NCBI RefSeq assembly: GCF_963576675.1
Contig: NC_088918.1
Span: forward strand, 44,611,501-44,675,500
Reading direction: 5' to 3'
Source of the DNA: Euphorbia lathyris
Taxonomy: Eukaryota; Streptophyta; Magnoliopsida; Malpighiales; Euphorbiaceae
DNA length: 64,000 nucleotides
Shown in pieces: positions 42,008-54,499 of the stretch (within the stretch, counting starts at the first letter, position 1; every line of letters begins with the position of its first letter). A model generated the notes under the pieces. The model saw only the letters and a program-made list of their open reading frames with translations. It was not told where the DNA came from and did no database searches. Position numbers and translations under genes: made by a program.

Positions 42008-43494
42008 TGATAAGCCCAAAATATACCTAAAATAACATCAATAATTACATCAGTTTCGTATTGAAATCGTGCTAAATTATATTTATTTAGAATACTTTTT
42101 CGTCTATATTTGTTTCTATTGTGCAAGGTACTTAATTATTTGGTAAAATAAAAAACGGAGCAAAAACGAGAGAGAAATGACATTTACAAGCTAAAAGGCA
42201 CGTACAATTCAGAAGACCGAAACGAAGAGTTGGGAAACGATCAAGGAACGGAGACAAAAGTCTCTATCGCGGTCGAGATTCCCAATATCTCGGTCGCGAC
42301 ATGTGTGTTTCAGACTTCAAAACGTGCGTTCGTACAAAATTCTCCCTCAACCCCATGCCGCGACCGAGATTCCAATAATCTCGGCAGAAACAGCAAAGTT
42401 ACAGCACTGATTTCACATGTTATAATTCCAAACAACGCATCTGTTCGTCCCGATAGAAACGACTCTTCACCAGCAGACACGACACTTCAAACAAAACCTT
42501 TTAGCAATTATAAATAGATGTTTCATTTCAGAATTCAGTGTTGTTGAAGAGTTGGATATTTTGTTAAAGAAACTCTGATTCAGAAGAGAGTTAGATTTAG
42601 TTTTTCATTTCTGTAAAAAGCAAACTTGTTGTACACAAGTTGTTCATTAGTTTAGATACAAACACATTTTCATTTCGTTTAATTTCGAGAATTGTTCGAA
42701 GATAAGTTTACATTCTGTAGTGGATCCAACGATCTCTATTTCAAGGATTCAGCGAGAAGGACTAGCGGCTGAAGCGCCCCAAGGTCTGAAAAACCTACGA
42801 AGTTTGAGGAAAGGATTGACAACCCAGAACTCAAATTAGTTAAAATGCTATCCATGTTTCTTCTTCTCTGTTAACTTGTGACGATTCATAGTTCATTAAT
42901 AATATATCTTTTCAATTCAATTTATGTTTACTGTTGTTATTTTAAAGTCTGTTCTAACAAATTTTCTTCAAAATAATAAACTTGTGTTTTCAATAAAACC
43001 TTTACATAAAATATACTTCAATGGAAACTTTGTTGAACACTTAAAAGAATTAGGATTTATGGATGATATGATCGATAGCTCGGCTTGTCAAACATAAAAC
43101 ACCAATTTGATTAAGGTAGTGATCTGTTCTGATCGTAGAAAGATCGTCTGCAGTTTGAAGCCCGTTAATTGCATTAAATGATAAATTATTACATATTCAT
43201 AATCTAATCAAAGTTATAAGTTGCTTTCTTGCTTTATGCAAGAGAGTTTCGAATTCTTCTTATTCTTAGACTTAAGTTCCTGTAATTGTAATCCACACTA
43301 TTGACAAAATTGAATTCTAAGTCACAACAATTTATTTCCATCCAAACCAAAAAAATAAATGATTTTCTAGTTAAACCTAAAAGAAGTGAATTAAATCTGA
43401 ATTAAATAAGTTTTTATTAAAAAGAGTTCCATGTGGGTTCGATATCTTTTATTACTACAAGCGTATACCGTGCACTTGCAGAAATCGCTCAACA
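42008..43494 (+). mobile_element. LTR family A, copy 2 (3' LTR of element E)
   Basis: 1487 bp, TGATAAGCCC...GAAATCGCTCAACA. The reverse-orientation relative of 1643-3135. No primer site follows, fitting a 3' LTR. A TATA box, TTATAAATAGATG, lies near 42507. Palindromic arms CCGAGATT/AATCTCGG and CGCGGTCGAGAT/ATCTCGGTCGCG are at 42267-42390. Confidence 0.8.
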
Positions 43495-43548
43495 ATATCC
43501 ATATTCCTGATTTGAGTCTCTTTCTCTAGATTCACTAAGGTTCGGTGT

Positions 43549-44182
43549 CCCATTTCCAAAGATTCTAAACATATAAATTAACCAAGTGTCATTGTGTTAA
43601 ACATATGTAAGCATTAAGCCTCAGAAAGCATTCATAAGACGAAACCTCAATATATGGTTGTTTTCGTGTCCGTCCACAACGATATAAGCCACATAGCAGG
43701 TTCCGTTACTTCGGAGCACCGTCGTGTCATCCTCAATAACTTAAACATAGATTTGATCCTAATCTACACATTTAGCATACTATGAACAATCATTCATGGA
43801 TGGAAATACTTCATTGAGAAAAGTAAACTTACAGTCGCCGTTTATGGCTGGCTAGGCCTGCAAAAGTGACTACTCACTCATTCTCATGAGTGAACAACTT
43901 GTTCTACTGAAATATTCCTTCCGAAAAAATAAAAGTGCAGAGAATAAAAAGGTGGCTGAAAAACGAGGTGGTGCCAACCTTAAGCTACATGATAATGTAT
44001 TCATAGGCAGCAAAATGAAGCCTAAAACAAAGGGTAAAAAAAGTACTAAAACACTATTACAAGGACAATGAAATCAACACCATCCACTTGGCACAAGATG
44101 GATGCCGCCTTGTAGTCCACGTTCTCATCTCTCCTTTGTCTTGCCTGACCCGTATGTTAATCCATAGCCCACCAATTTGACC
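43549..44182. repeat. Repeat X, copy 2 (uninterrupted)
   Basis: 634 bp, from CCCATTTCCAAAGATTCTAA to CCAATTTGACC, colinear with 9566-9620 plus 24104-24656. Its right edge joins the truncated copia element D. No coding frame; on the minus strand a TATA-like motif with the sequence context of copy 1. Confidence 0.7.
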
Positions 44183-44389
44183 TATTTTCTGCTGTTGTTT
44201 ATGTTGTTCTGTTCCTCATCCCAGATGTTCGAGAGGAATTCTTCTTGAATTGTCATTTCTGGTTATTTCCCCCAATTTTGGTTGAAAACTAGATCTTTGA
44301 AGCTCTTTTCCATGAACTTTTAGCCTCGTAATCTTATCCATTTTACTCGTATCATCTATCATTTAGTTCCAAATGTAAAAGCACCATCC

Positions 44390-45242
44390 TGACCCTTTCT
44401 AGAGAGAGTCTAAGTACTTCTTATAGTTCCTCTTCCAATTCTTCTTTACCATATTGGTCGCATTCCCTTTCGGCTTCTTGCTTTTATTGACTTGGCTTAA
44501 TGCTCTTATTCTTCTTGGAATCTTTTAGAATTGGGAAACTTCCTTTTTCTCCTGTGAGATCCCTCAATAACAAGTGCAAATATCATTTTCTCTTTTGTTA
44601 GATTGGACTCAACTGACTTAAGCATATTCAAGAGCTCTTCTAGGGAGGTCTCTGATGTATTCATGTAACAGTTCATTATGAACTTATGAATAACTCTCTG
44701 GGAGGGACTGTAGAACTAAGTCGACACTTAATTCATGACCAATCACAAATCCAATACTAGAAACCTTGGTGCTATAACCAATCATCTTGACAGAAAGTTC
44801 CACAACAGAAGAACCTTCTTGTATCTTGGAGCGAAACAACAACTTCGCTATCTCATAGCTTTCACTTTTGAGTCTGTTTCTCAAACACCTCCTTCAAGTG
44901 CATAACCATGGAACATGCATCCATGTTCTCATGTTGCCTTTGTAGCTCTTAGTGCTATAGCTGCAAGTATGATGCATCCTTTACGTTCATCATTTGATTT
45001 GTGCTTCCGGTAAACATCAATCTTCCTCACAGGAGCATCATTAACAGGGACATTGGGTATCGACGTATCTTAATACATACCCAATATTTTCGAACTTCAA
45101 AACAATTCTGACGGTGGGTATCCTGTATCTTAATACATACCCAATCATTTCGAAACTTCAAAACAATTTTGAGGTTGCCAAAATAGTCGGTGAAATTTGT
45201 ACTATTCAATTTGTTGTCGGTTAAAATATTGTGTATATCCAT
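44390..45242 (-). pseudogene. Element D gag remnant
   Basis: Starts at 45242 (M-D-I-H-N-I-L-T-D-N-K-L-N). A tandem duplication of about 59 bp (45060-45176) shifts the frame. Later pieces match the gag of A-C: G-H-E-L-S-V-D-L-V-L-Q-S-L-P-E-S-Y at 44884-44684 and a knuckle-like W-K-R-N near 44430. Many stops; non-functional. Confidence 0.7.
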
Positions 45243-45245
45243 TTT

Positions 45246-47231
45246 TAGATATGATGATTTAGAGTATTTACTTTAACTTGAGAGTGAGATAGAGTGACGA
45301 ATGTTATTCATTTGTTTTAAGAATACAATTTAGACACATGACTTTTGTTTGTTTAAATTGCTCCCACTATTTTTATCAAATTAATAACCCTCTATATTAA
45401 CTCGAAGAATTTCACAATCTCTTTAGTGGGCTAGGATCCTATCTAGTGAAGTTTCACCTTGAGTTTACTCAACAAGCTAGCTTCATTCGTTAGGTAGATT
45501 CGTGTAATCAATCATGTAATTGTCATATCAATTATGTGACTCCTAGATTGTTGGGTTACTAACCACATTAGTAACTAATACATTTTAATATTAATCCCAA
45601 CTATCTTGCCTACTAGCTTCAAATAACATGAGTTTACCCATCCAATTATTTTAGGCTAGTTTAAGTCATTAACCTTGTATATTCGTGAAAAAAAAAATTC
45701 AATAATTCAGGTGTTACCCATAAAGTCCCGAGCTTGAGTTTACTCAACAACCCAAAGACCCCTAGATACTGCCGGTTGAATTATAATATTAGGGAGGCAA
45801 CTGATTTATAACTTATTTATTGACTTAAATTTTATTTAGTGAGGGATTTTTATTTTAAGTCTCATAATCTAACCTAGTCTTGATTTGCTTTAGCATACAT
45901 CAGACCATACATTCAACATTGGCGGTTATGGACATATTATCTAAATTTATTCCGTCGAGCTAGAAACGGAATAAAACGTCACCATAGGGTAAATACTAAC
46001 TATTACATATTCATCCTTCAGGTCCTTCGTCTTTTCCTTGGCGTCTTGATTTACAATAATATTGATTTCTATGATACTTTAGAATACTTCAACTAATTTG
46101 AAGGGATTTAGGTGAGAAGAGAAATACAATAGAAAGTAGATAAGGCAGGACGCGCATGCCTTATTTTCCAAAAATACCAAAAGACAACATAACAATTATA
46201 GAGGGGTCTAATAATGTCCATAACACCAAATATGTCAAGACTCAATTAAATAAATTTAATTGGTTGATTACATAAACGGTTTATGTAATATTTTAGTTAA
46301 TCAAATTAACCCTTAAATTAAATTTATTATCAATTTAGTCCTTTAATTAACTTTGCTATCAAATTAACCTTTAATTAATTTTGTATCATTTATATTTTAT
46401 TCTAATTAAATATATCAAATATAAACTTAATTAGACACTCAAAATATAACTATACAAAACATTAATTATTTGTGTTTAGTTATTTTACCAAAATTATTTA
46501 ACGTGTTTAATTCAACTGTATCACATGCAATTAATTAAACATCAAATAACTTTGCAAAATCAATTTCAAAAACACAAAACCTATAAGACGAGAAATTATT
46601 ATCGTGTTCAATTATTTTACCAAAACTGTTTAACGTGTTTAACCAATATATCGAATATAATTATTAAGCACAAAAACGGTTTGTAAAATCAAATTAGAAC
46701 ACACATAATTACCATATCCTTTTATAACAATTATAATTTAAAACTAATATGAGTTGATTCGTTGTTTCAAAATTTTAATTTTGTATCAATGAAATAGTTC
46801 GTCTAATTAACCGTATCAAAATATTTTTAATTAGAGAGCTCAATTAAATCTATACAATTTAAAATAGATAACGATCAAATTCATGTGAATCAATTAATTC
46901 TATATATATTAATTTTAGTTTTTCTAAAAACCAAAATATTTAGAAAAATTTAAAATCGCCAAATAAACGTGACGGGGACGAAAACCGAGTTCGTCCCGTC
47001 GTGATCACATCCGTGACGTTGGGTGGTGTTGCTGCCAAAGGGGCAGCAACATACCGCCTAACTTTTATTATAAGTTGTGCAAGAGCAGTCGCAACCCAAA
47101 TCTATTTTTATTTATTTTTTAATTTATCTTTTTATAAAAAAGTTCAGGTAAGGGTAGGTCTACCCACTCCCAAGGTCAGGGCAAACCACAGACCTCGATG
47201 AGGGTTTACAGTGGAATTTATATTTTAATTC

Positions 47232-47269
<38 letters not shown>

Positions 47270-47536
47270 TTCAAATATATATCAATAATTAATCGATTCT
47301 AACTGTTTCGTTTAAATCATATAACAAAATCAAAATTTCAAAAGCTAATCTAATTAACTCTTTTAACAATTCAAACAGTTAAACCCTTAATACACAAAAC
47401 ACGTATATCACATATACAAACATTCTTTTAATCAACGTTTAATTCTACAAAGCAATTTGTTAATTAACCGAATCATGAAACATCTTAATCTCGTCTTAAT
47501 CGTTTAATATTTTCATATATGAAATAACGGATTTAA
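45246..47536 (-). other. 5' leader of element D
   Basis: About 2.3 kb, AT-rich, non-coding. A (TA)n tract at 47236-47264 lies beside GC-rich stems: GACGGGGACGAA/TTCGTCCCGTC (46971-47000, one bulge) and GTTGCTGCC/GGCAGCAAC (47028-47050). Confidence 0.65.
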
Positions 47537-47554
47537 CGCTCGTTTTGATACCAC

Positions 47555-49409
47555 TGAAGGAAAATAGACAAGCCTAGGCGCAGCGAAAATATAAAATTTT
47601 ATCTATTTCCCTTTTTACAAGATCCGTTAATCGTCATTTCATATAAAGAGAGATTAAACAAGTGTACATTTTCTAAAGATAACGGTTAGTAATCAACCAA
47701 TGAATAGCAATCTAAATTGATTGCCTCTAAAGGAATCGACATGAGATCAAAGAGAGAGTAAACGAAAGAGTAATTAAGACGACATGAAGTCAGAAGAAAT
47801 CCTTAGCCTCTTGAATATGCACTGACCGAAATTCATAGGTATGGAGACTTATTTATAGTCTTCAAAATATTAACCCTAATCACATTAGGTTTAATCACTT
47901 AATCAGAATCGTATTCCAAATAGGTTTACTAATAGATAAATAAATAGATATTATCATTATCTTTATATCTTAATATAAATAAATAATGATAATCCTACTC
48001 TAATTAGATATTTATTTATGTTAGAGATTTAATTTAATTAATTAGAATCCTTTCCGAATAGGATTACTAATTAGATTTTGATAATATGGTATGAAAAATA
48101 AGACATCTCCATAAAAGGGGAGTTAATCTTTTGGAAGATTGAAGAAGAAAAAACCTAATCTAATCCTCCCTAATTAGATAAATAAATAAAAATAATCATT
48201 ATTTTTATTTATATCTTAATATAAATAGATAATAATATAATCCTAATTAGATATTTATTTATGTTAGAGATTTAATTAATTAGAGATATAATCATATTAA
48301 ACCTTCTAATTAATATTATCCCATAATCAGATAATTTAGTTATAACCATAACTCTCTTAATTACCATTCCGTCCTCTGATTCCAAGTCCCATGTGCGACC
48401 CATTAGGTTCTTATCGCTGCTAGCCGTATATATTTATTGGAATTAATTCAACCTGATTTAGTTCAACTTATATATAACGGAATGACTTCGAGAGCTGTTA
48501 CTACCAGAACCTTATACACTCCCCTAGTGCGATAAGAAGCTAGGTTGAATACTGACATTTACCTTTCCGTATTAGGTCCAATATAATTCGATCCTTCATC
48601 AATTATATCCTTCAGACAATTCTTATAACCATGCAACGTGTCATGTTACATATAACGAAGAGTCTATTATACTTGTCTAGGTGGAATTAACTCTGAAAGA
48701 TAAGTTAAGTGAAATCTCCATTTCTACTCTTAACTCTATCACCTTGCTAGGATTTCAGTCAATTCATCACAAGCGACCTTTTGGATATATCTCCTACTTA
48801 TCAGGAATGACGAATGCTCAATTTAACATTAACTATCATGCAATTACTTTATGTGATACCCAACCATGCTCACACACACCCTAGGGCCTCCCTTGTAGTG
48901 GATCGTGCTCGCCCAGAATCAAAGCAGCACACTCCATAATCCAGAATCACTAATTAATGATTGTTTGAGTCTCAGGATGATAAATTTATCCATACTGTTA
49001 TCTCAAGTCGGGTCTCAATCCTAATGAACTCCTTCACCGTATCCATGTAACTGTCTAGATATCTTCATATGTAAAGCTTTTGAGATCAGCTCTCTGTCTC
49101 GACAGAAAACATTGTTACATGTAAGTCTCAACAGTAATATGTCAACCCCTTTAACATATTACTTGACTTGGGTTTATTTTAAGTTTATTGACTTATTATA
49201 AAGTATAGTCTCACTTCATGCTTGTATGAACACTTTATGATCAGTTAAATAAACTTGGGATTTCTTTTATTTGACTTAATTGGTTCTGATAAAAGATTAA
49301 TGCCTTTATATAGTTTAATTTACTATATCTTATAAAACAAATTATAATGACCAATTCATTTACAAATAGTTTATATCCTACAACAATTGTCTATAGGACA
49401 CTCCCAATA
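47555..49409 (-). mobile_element. 5' LTR of element D
   Basis: Plus-strand TGAAGGAAAATAGAC to GGACACTCCCAATA, about 1.85 kb. Colinear with the LTRs of A, B and C but with many indels. A minus-strand TATA-like GACTATAAATAAG is near 47850. Confidence 0.75.
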
Positions 49410-49860
49410 GACATCATACGGATAAAGTAAAACAGCATCCCCTTTGAGATTAAAGATCACGTGCAAAGGAGCCTACCTAAGGGCGTCTTTAAAGGCTTCG
49501 GTTTCCTCCAACAAATGAACCTTTGAGAATTCTACATGAAAAAGGATTCCTCCCAGGACATAGATTCCGTACGAGACACGTATATCCTCAATTCATAAGG
49601 ATTCCTAATTAGTGAAAGAATGAACCTAAAAACCCTATATATAGACAGGTACAGACACACGATACGGTATGTTAACTATTATCTCACAACTCGTTCATAC
49701 ATTTCAATCCAATCTAAATCAAACAATTGACCTATGTTTCCATTTTACAGGTTAATACGATGACGAATTGAAAAAGCGGTTTGGACACGTAGGCAAGATC
49801 AGATACACAGTTATCATTATTGCGATGAGCTTGGATCTGAGTTCTTAATGATAAATCAGA
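49410..49860 (+). other. Possible LTR/leader remnant of gypsy G
   Basis: Non-coding; a TATA-like CCCTATATATAGAC at 49635-49648 is followed by sequence leading into the gag frame at about 49860. No matching second LTR in the window, so the boundaries are unknown. Confidence 0.35.
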
Positions 49861-50771
49861 TCATTCAAAGATTGCTGCATCCAGTCGAGTTCAATCAGAA
49901 ATTCATCGAAATAACGAAAAGGAAGTTAATCAAGAGGCGGAGGGCCAACCCCAACGGGATCCCCAATACCAGCTTTTGGCGGAGCAAATATCTCAAAGGT
50001 TTAGCCAGAATTTAGTGGCTATGCAAAGGGAGATGGATGATGCAAAGGCCACTCATGAGCGAGAGATGGTCGACCTCAAGCATTAGTTGCGAAAGGCAAA
50101 GGAGGATCTCCAAAATATACATGTTCAGGCAGCAGAATCTAGCAGGGAATCCACTAAGACCCCGAGGGCACGTTCCCGAAGCCCTTCCCCTATAAAAATA
50201 CATTCTCGATCGAGAATCCTCCTCAGCACCATGAAAAAATAAAATAGCCTAAATAAAGGCATAGAGACCGATCTAGAGAGCACAGTGGCAGTACGCGTTG
50301 TTCCCCCTCAAGACGATCATGTCATCGACATAAATCCAGAGTCAGCTAAGCTAAAGGCAAAGGATGACTCATTACTTAGCAAGAAGGATATACTCGAGCT
50401 CCTTAGAAAGGAGGCGTTAAGTAAACCCAACTTAAGGGATGGACATTCGGACTTATCTGAGACGTGTACACCTCTGTCTAAGGAAATCCAATATCAGCCC
50501 ATGTCGAGGGGATCTCGGATTCCTACCTTCGGTTAGTAAGGAGGCACCGAAGATCCCATCAGGCATGTCAAAACCTTTGGAAGGGTCATAAAGGCAACCA
50601 CAATAACAGATATGGTGCTTTGCCACCTTTTTCTGAAGGAATCCGCGACCTTCTAGTATGAAAAAATTCTTTCCGAATCCATCTATAATTTCAACCAAAT
50701 GGTCAAATCATTTATAGATCACTTCGTCACGTCAATACCGGAGGGGAAAACCATGTGAGACCTCAACCGAA
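49861..50771 (+). pseudogene. Ty3/gypsy G gag, left part (split by copia C)
   Basis: One frame with several stops (e.g. TAG at about 50083). The N-terminal part is Gln/Glu-rich and coiled-coil-like (A-M-Q-R-E-M-D-D-A-K-A-T-H-E-R-E-M). An S/R-rich stretch and an acidic linker (D-I-N-P-E-S-A-K) follow. The start of a capsid-like domain (D-P-I-R-H-V-K-T-F, then V-K-S-F-I-D-H-F-V-T) comes next. The frame is cut at 50771 by copia C and continues at 60098 with F-K-G-E-S-L-A-Q-F-I-E-N-F-Q, the usual following block of gypsy capsid. Confidence 0.7.
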
Positions 50772-52595
50772 TGAAGGAAAATAGGCAAACGTATAGCAGC
50801 GGAAATATAAAAATTTTAACCTATTTCCATTAACCCAAGATCCGTTAATCATTATTTCATATAAAGAGGGATAAAAGAAATACCTTTCAGAAGTTCTATC
50901 TACCATTGCAAACGAAGTGCCCACAACTCTTACTTCGAGTTCCCAAGCACAAAACAAAAACAATGGAATATCAAGTTAGAATCAACCGTTTATAACAACC
51001 AAAGTAGATTGTCTCTAATTAATCAACACAAGATCAAGGATAAAGAGAAAGAGATGAAAATCAATTGAACGGAAGGAAGCAGTAGAAAATCTCGTCCTCG
51101 AGCAAGGGGGGTCGAAATTCTCTCTTTTAAATTGCTTAGTGTAGATCTTGAAAATCACTATATAGGGGTATTTATAATCTCTTGTATCTAATCCTTAGTT
51201 AGATAGAATTAGGTTATTGAATAAGAATTTAATTCGGAATAGAGCTCTTAATTATTATCTATTAATATATCTAAATATAAAGATAATAATAATAACCTTA
51301 TTGGATAATAATAGGAGTAATATAATCTAATTAAAACTCCTAATTTATTTATCCTTTAATTAATTTAATTCATAATCCTAATCTAATTAGGATTGATAAA
51401 ATCAAATTAATTATTTATGTACTAATACATAAATTTCGCCCCCTATAGTTACTGGACTCTATTGGGCTCAGTTGGGCTTCCATCAATTAATTAACATCTG
51501 TCTCTCTTTTGGGTTCCAAGTCTTATGTGTGACCCATTAGGTTCTTATTACTTCTAGCCGTATGCAACTATTAAATTAATTTTCAAAGAATTATATTTAA
51601 TCTTTGCATAACGGAATGATGTACAAAGTATGTGATTAGCAAGTCCGTAATCATTCCCCCATAGCTATAAGAAGACAGGTTGATTCTGTCGTTGACCTTT
51701 CCGTATTAGTTACAGTATAATTCGATCCTTTATCAACTACGTCCTTGAACTGAATATTATGACTATGGATAATGTCAAGTCACATATAGCGAGACGTTCG
51801 TTTTACTTGTACAGGCCGAGTCAACTCCAATTAGATAGGTTAAGAGAAATCTGCATTTCAATCTTAAGCTATCACCTTGCAAGGATTTAGAGTCAAGACT
51901 TCCACAAGCGATCCATGGACATATCTCCCATTTATCGGGAGTGATAAATGCTCAATCCAATGTATAACTATCCCGCAATTACTTCCTGTGATACCCAACG
52001 TCTGCTGTTCACACCCCAGAGTCATCTCTGTTAAGGATCGTGTTACAACAGGATCAAAGCGTCACATTCCGTAATCCAGAATTACCAATTAACATTCCTT
52101 TGAGTCTGATGATTATTTATACCTATTAATACCAATGAGATGAACAGGTGACAAGGATGAATCTACCCATCCTGATATCTCAAGTCGGGTCCCCAATCCT
52201 AATGAACTTCTTTTCATCGGATCCATGTAACTGTCCAGATATCTGTATATATGAAGCTTGTGAGATCAGCTTTCTGTCGGGACAAAAGACATTGTTACAT
52301 GCAAGTCTCAACAGTGATATGTCAATCCTGAACATATTACTTGACTTGGGTTGGTTTTAAGTTTATTAGTTTATTATAAAGTTTCGTCTCACTTCATGCT
52401 TGTATGAACACTTTATAACCACTTTAAACAAACTTACGGATTTCCTTTTATTAGACTTTATTTAGTTCTTAAAAGGGATTGCCTTTATATAGTTATAAAA
52501 CATATATCTCATTAAAACAAATGATATAAAGAACACTTCATTTACATTAAGTTTGTATCCTAGAACAATTGTCTATAGGACACTAAACCCAAACA
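50772..52595 (-). mobile_element. 3' LTR of copia C
   Basis: Plus-strand TGAAGGAAAATAGG to CACTAAACCCAAACA. Differs from the 5' LTR at only a few positions per 100 bp where I compared them. Minus-strand TATA candidate CCCTATATAG at about 51160-51170. Confidence 0.9.
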
Positions 52596-52609
52596 TACTC
52601 CCACTTGGA

Positions 52610-54478
52610 CTAAAGCCAATTGTTTCTATAACTTATCCCAGTAGAAGTTAGATGACGATCATGTACTTTCTGGGTTAAGGGCTTTGTCAATGGATCTGCA
52701 ACGTTGTCCTCTGTAGGTACTCTTTCTATTCTCACATCTCCTCTTGCCACAATTTCTCTTACAATGTGGTATCGCTTCAGGTAATGCTTGGATGCATTAT
52801 GAGACTGTGGTTCCTTTGCTTGCGCAATGGCTCCATTTTTATCACAGTACAGTGTAATGGGATTTACAATGTCAGGCACCACACCAAGTTCAGTAATGAA
52901 CTTCCTAATCCAAACCGCTTCCTTTGCTGCTTCCGCAGCAGCGATATACTCTGACTCGGACGTAGAGAAAGCTACGCTTCCTTGCTTGGAACTCTTCCAG
53001 CTGACCGTGCCCCCATTCAAGATAAACAGGTATCCTGATTGGGATTTAAAATCGTTCTCATCTGTGAGATGACTTGCATCTGAAAATCCTTCTATTTTCA
53101 GATCCCCTTCTCCGTACACTAGGAACATATCTTTAGTTCTTCTCAAGTACTTAAGAATGTTTTTGACGGCAATCCAGTGCTCGTCTCCCGGATTTCCTTG
53201 GTAACGACTCGTTATACTTAATGCGAACGCTACGTCAGGTCTAGTGCATAGCATAGCATACATAATCGAACCGATTGCGCTGGCGTACGGGACTACAGCC
53301 ATGCGCTTCTTATCATCATCGGTTTTAGGACATTGATGATTGTTTAACTTTACTCCATGTATCATGGGTAAGTTACCTCGTTTCGATTCAAGCATGCTAA
53401 ACCGCTTTAGCACCTTTTCGATGTATGTAGCCTGTGAAAGACCAAGCAGTCTTCTTGATCTATCTATGTAGATCTTTATACCAAGTATATAAGCTGCTTC
53501 ACCAAGGTCTTTCATTGAGAAGTTACCAGATAACCATACTTTTACCGACTGTAGCAGAGCTATGTCATTTCCCATTAATAATATATCGTCCACATATAAT
53601 ATCAGAAATGCTACAGAGCTCCCACTTGCTTTCTTGTAAATGCAAGCTTCTTCGCAATTTTGTTCGAAACCAAATTGTTTTATGGTTTCGTCAAAACGCT
53701 TGTTCCAGCTTCTAGATGCTTGCTTGAGTCCATAAATGGATCTCTGAAGTTTGCAAACCTTGTTTGCATCCTTTGATATGAAACCTTCAGGTTGCATCAT
53801 ATATACATCCTCAAGCAGGTTTCCGTTTAAGAAAGCTGTTTTCACATCCATTTGACAAATCTCGTAATCGTAGTGAACGGCAATAGCAAGCATTATTCTG
53901 ATTGATTTGGACATAGCCACAGGAGAGAAAGTTTCGTCATAATAAATTCCTTGCTTCTGACGATATCCTTTCGCTACTAACCTAGCTTTGTAGGTGCTAA
54001 CCTTTCCATCCATGTCAGTCTTCTTTTTGAAGATCCACCTGCACCCAATGGGTTTTATCCCTTCGGGTGGATCAACCAAAGTCCACACTTGGTTGGTGTA
54101 CATGGAATCCATTTCAGAATCCATGGCTTCGAGCCATGCTTTAGAATTTGGACTGTTAAGAGCCTCTTCGTAGTTTTCGGGTTCCTCGTCTAACACGGGA
54201 ACCTCATCATCATCTCCCACTAGAAAACCATATCTAATAGGGAGTTCACGAACTCTTTGTGATCTAAGAAGGGGTGGCACTTGAGCCTCATCTAATGGGG
54301 CTGCATCGGGTTCCTCAACCGCTTCTGTTGTTTCAGTTGGTGTTTCTTGTTCATGAACTTCATCAAGTTCAATCATGCTTCCCTTTTCTGTGTCTTCGAG
54401 AAACTCTTTCTCTAAGAAGGTTGCGTGCTTGGATACTATTACTTTTTTATCATCTGGATGATAGAAGTAATATCCCAT
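52610..54478 (-). CDS. Copia C reverse transcriptase and RNase H (uninterrupted frame)
   Basis: 622-aa open frame. It begins with the integrase-RT linker (G-Y-Y-F-Y-H-P-D-D), acidic through about residue 110. RVT_2 motifs follow: C-R-W-I-F-K-K-K, A-R-L-V-A-K-G-Y-R-Q, D-V-K-T-A-F-L-N-G (catalytic Asp), S-I-Y-G-L-K-Q-A-S-R-S-W and Y-V-D-D-I-L-L (catalytic pair), near residues 160-300. RNase H follows with G-F-S-D-A-S, S-E-S-E-Y, Y-C-D-K-N-G-A and A-D-P-L-T-K-P-L. All catalytic residues I can check are present. In the live element this would be the C-terminal part of one gag-pol polyprotein, so the first Met is not a true start. The upstream frame is broken, so it is unlikely to be made. Confidence 0.9.
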   Translation of the reverse strand: MGYYFYHPDDKKVIVSKHATFLEKEFLEDTEKGSMIELDEVHEQETPTETTEAVEEPDAAPLDEAQVPPLLRSQRVRELPIRYGFLVGDDDEVPVLDEEPENYEEALNSPNSKAWLEAMDSEMDSMYTNQVWTLVDPPEGIKPIGCRWIFKKKTDMDGKVSTYKARLVAKGYRQKQGIYYDETFSPVAMSKSIRIMLAIAVHYDYEICQMDVKTAFLNGNLLEDVYMMQPEGFISKDANKVCKLQRSIYGLKQASRSWNKRFDETIKQFGFEQNCEEACIYKKASGSSVAFLILYVDDILLMGNDIALLQSVKVWLSGNFSMKDLGEAAYILGIKIYIDRSRRLLGLSQATYIEKVLKRFSMLESKRGNLPMIHGVKLNNHQCPKTDDDKKRMAVVPYASAIGSIMYAMLCTRPDVAFALSITSRYQGNPGDEHWIAVKNILKYLRRTKDMFLVYGEGDLKIEGFSDASHLTDENDFKSQSGYLFILNGGTVSWKSSKQGSVAFSTSESEYIAAAEAAKEAVWIRKFITELGVVPDIVNPITLYCDKNGAIAQAKEPQSHNASKHYLKRYHIVREIVARGDVRIERVPTEDNVADPLTKPLTQKVHDRHLTSTGISYRNNWL

Positions 54479-54499
54479 AGTTTCCTTAGGGTATCCAAT

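Larger units (their letters stand above)
39355..43494 (+). mobile_element. Athila-like element E, 3' part with 3' LTR
   Basis: Contains an env-like/Athila ORF (39360-40501), a polypurine-like phrase aagtgtgggaggaagt at about 40711, a long non-coding tail (40502-42007) and the LTR 42008-43494. The left part is cut by the LTR of element J at 39354. Confidence 0.7.
44183..49409 (-). mobile_element. Diverged Ty1/copia element D, 5' part
   Basis: 5' LTR 47555-49409, altered primer site 47539-47552 (minus TGGTATCAAAAC), leader, then degenerate gag to about 44390; pol and 3' LTR absent. Related to A-C: LTR motifs tgaaggaaaata, gtctataggacact; gag start with N-I-L-T-D-N-K-L-N. Clearly more diverged than A-C are from each other. 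Confidence 0.75.
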
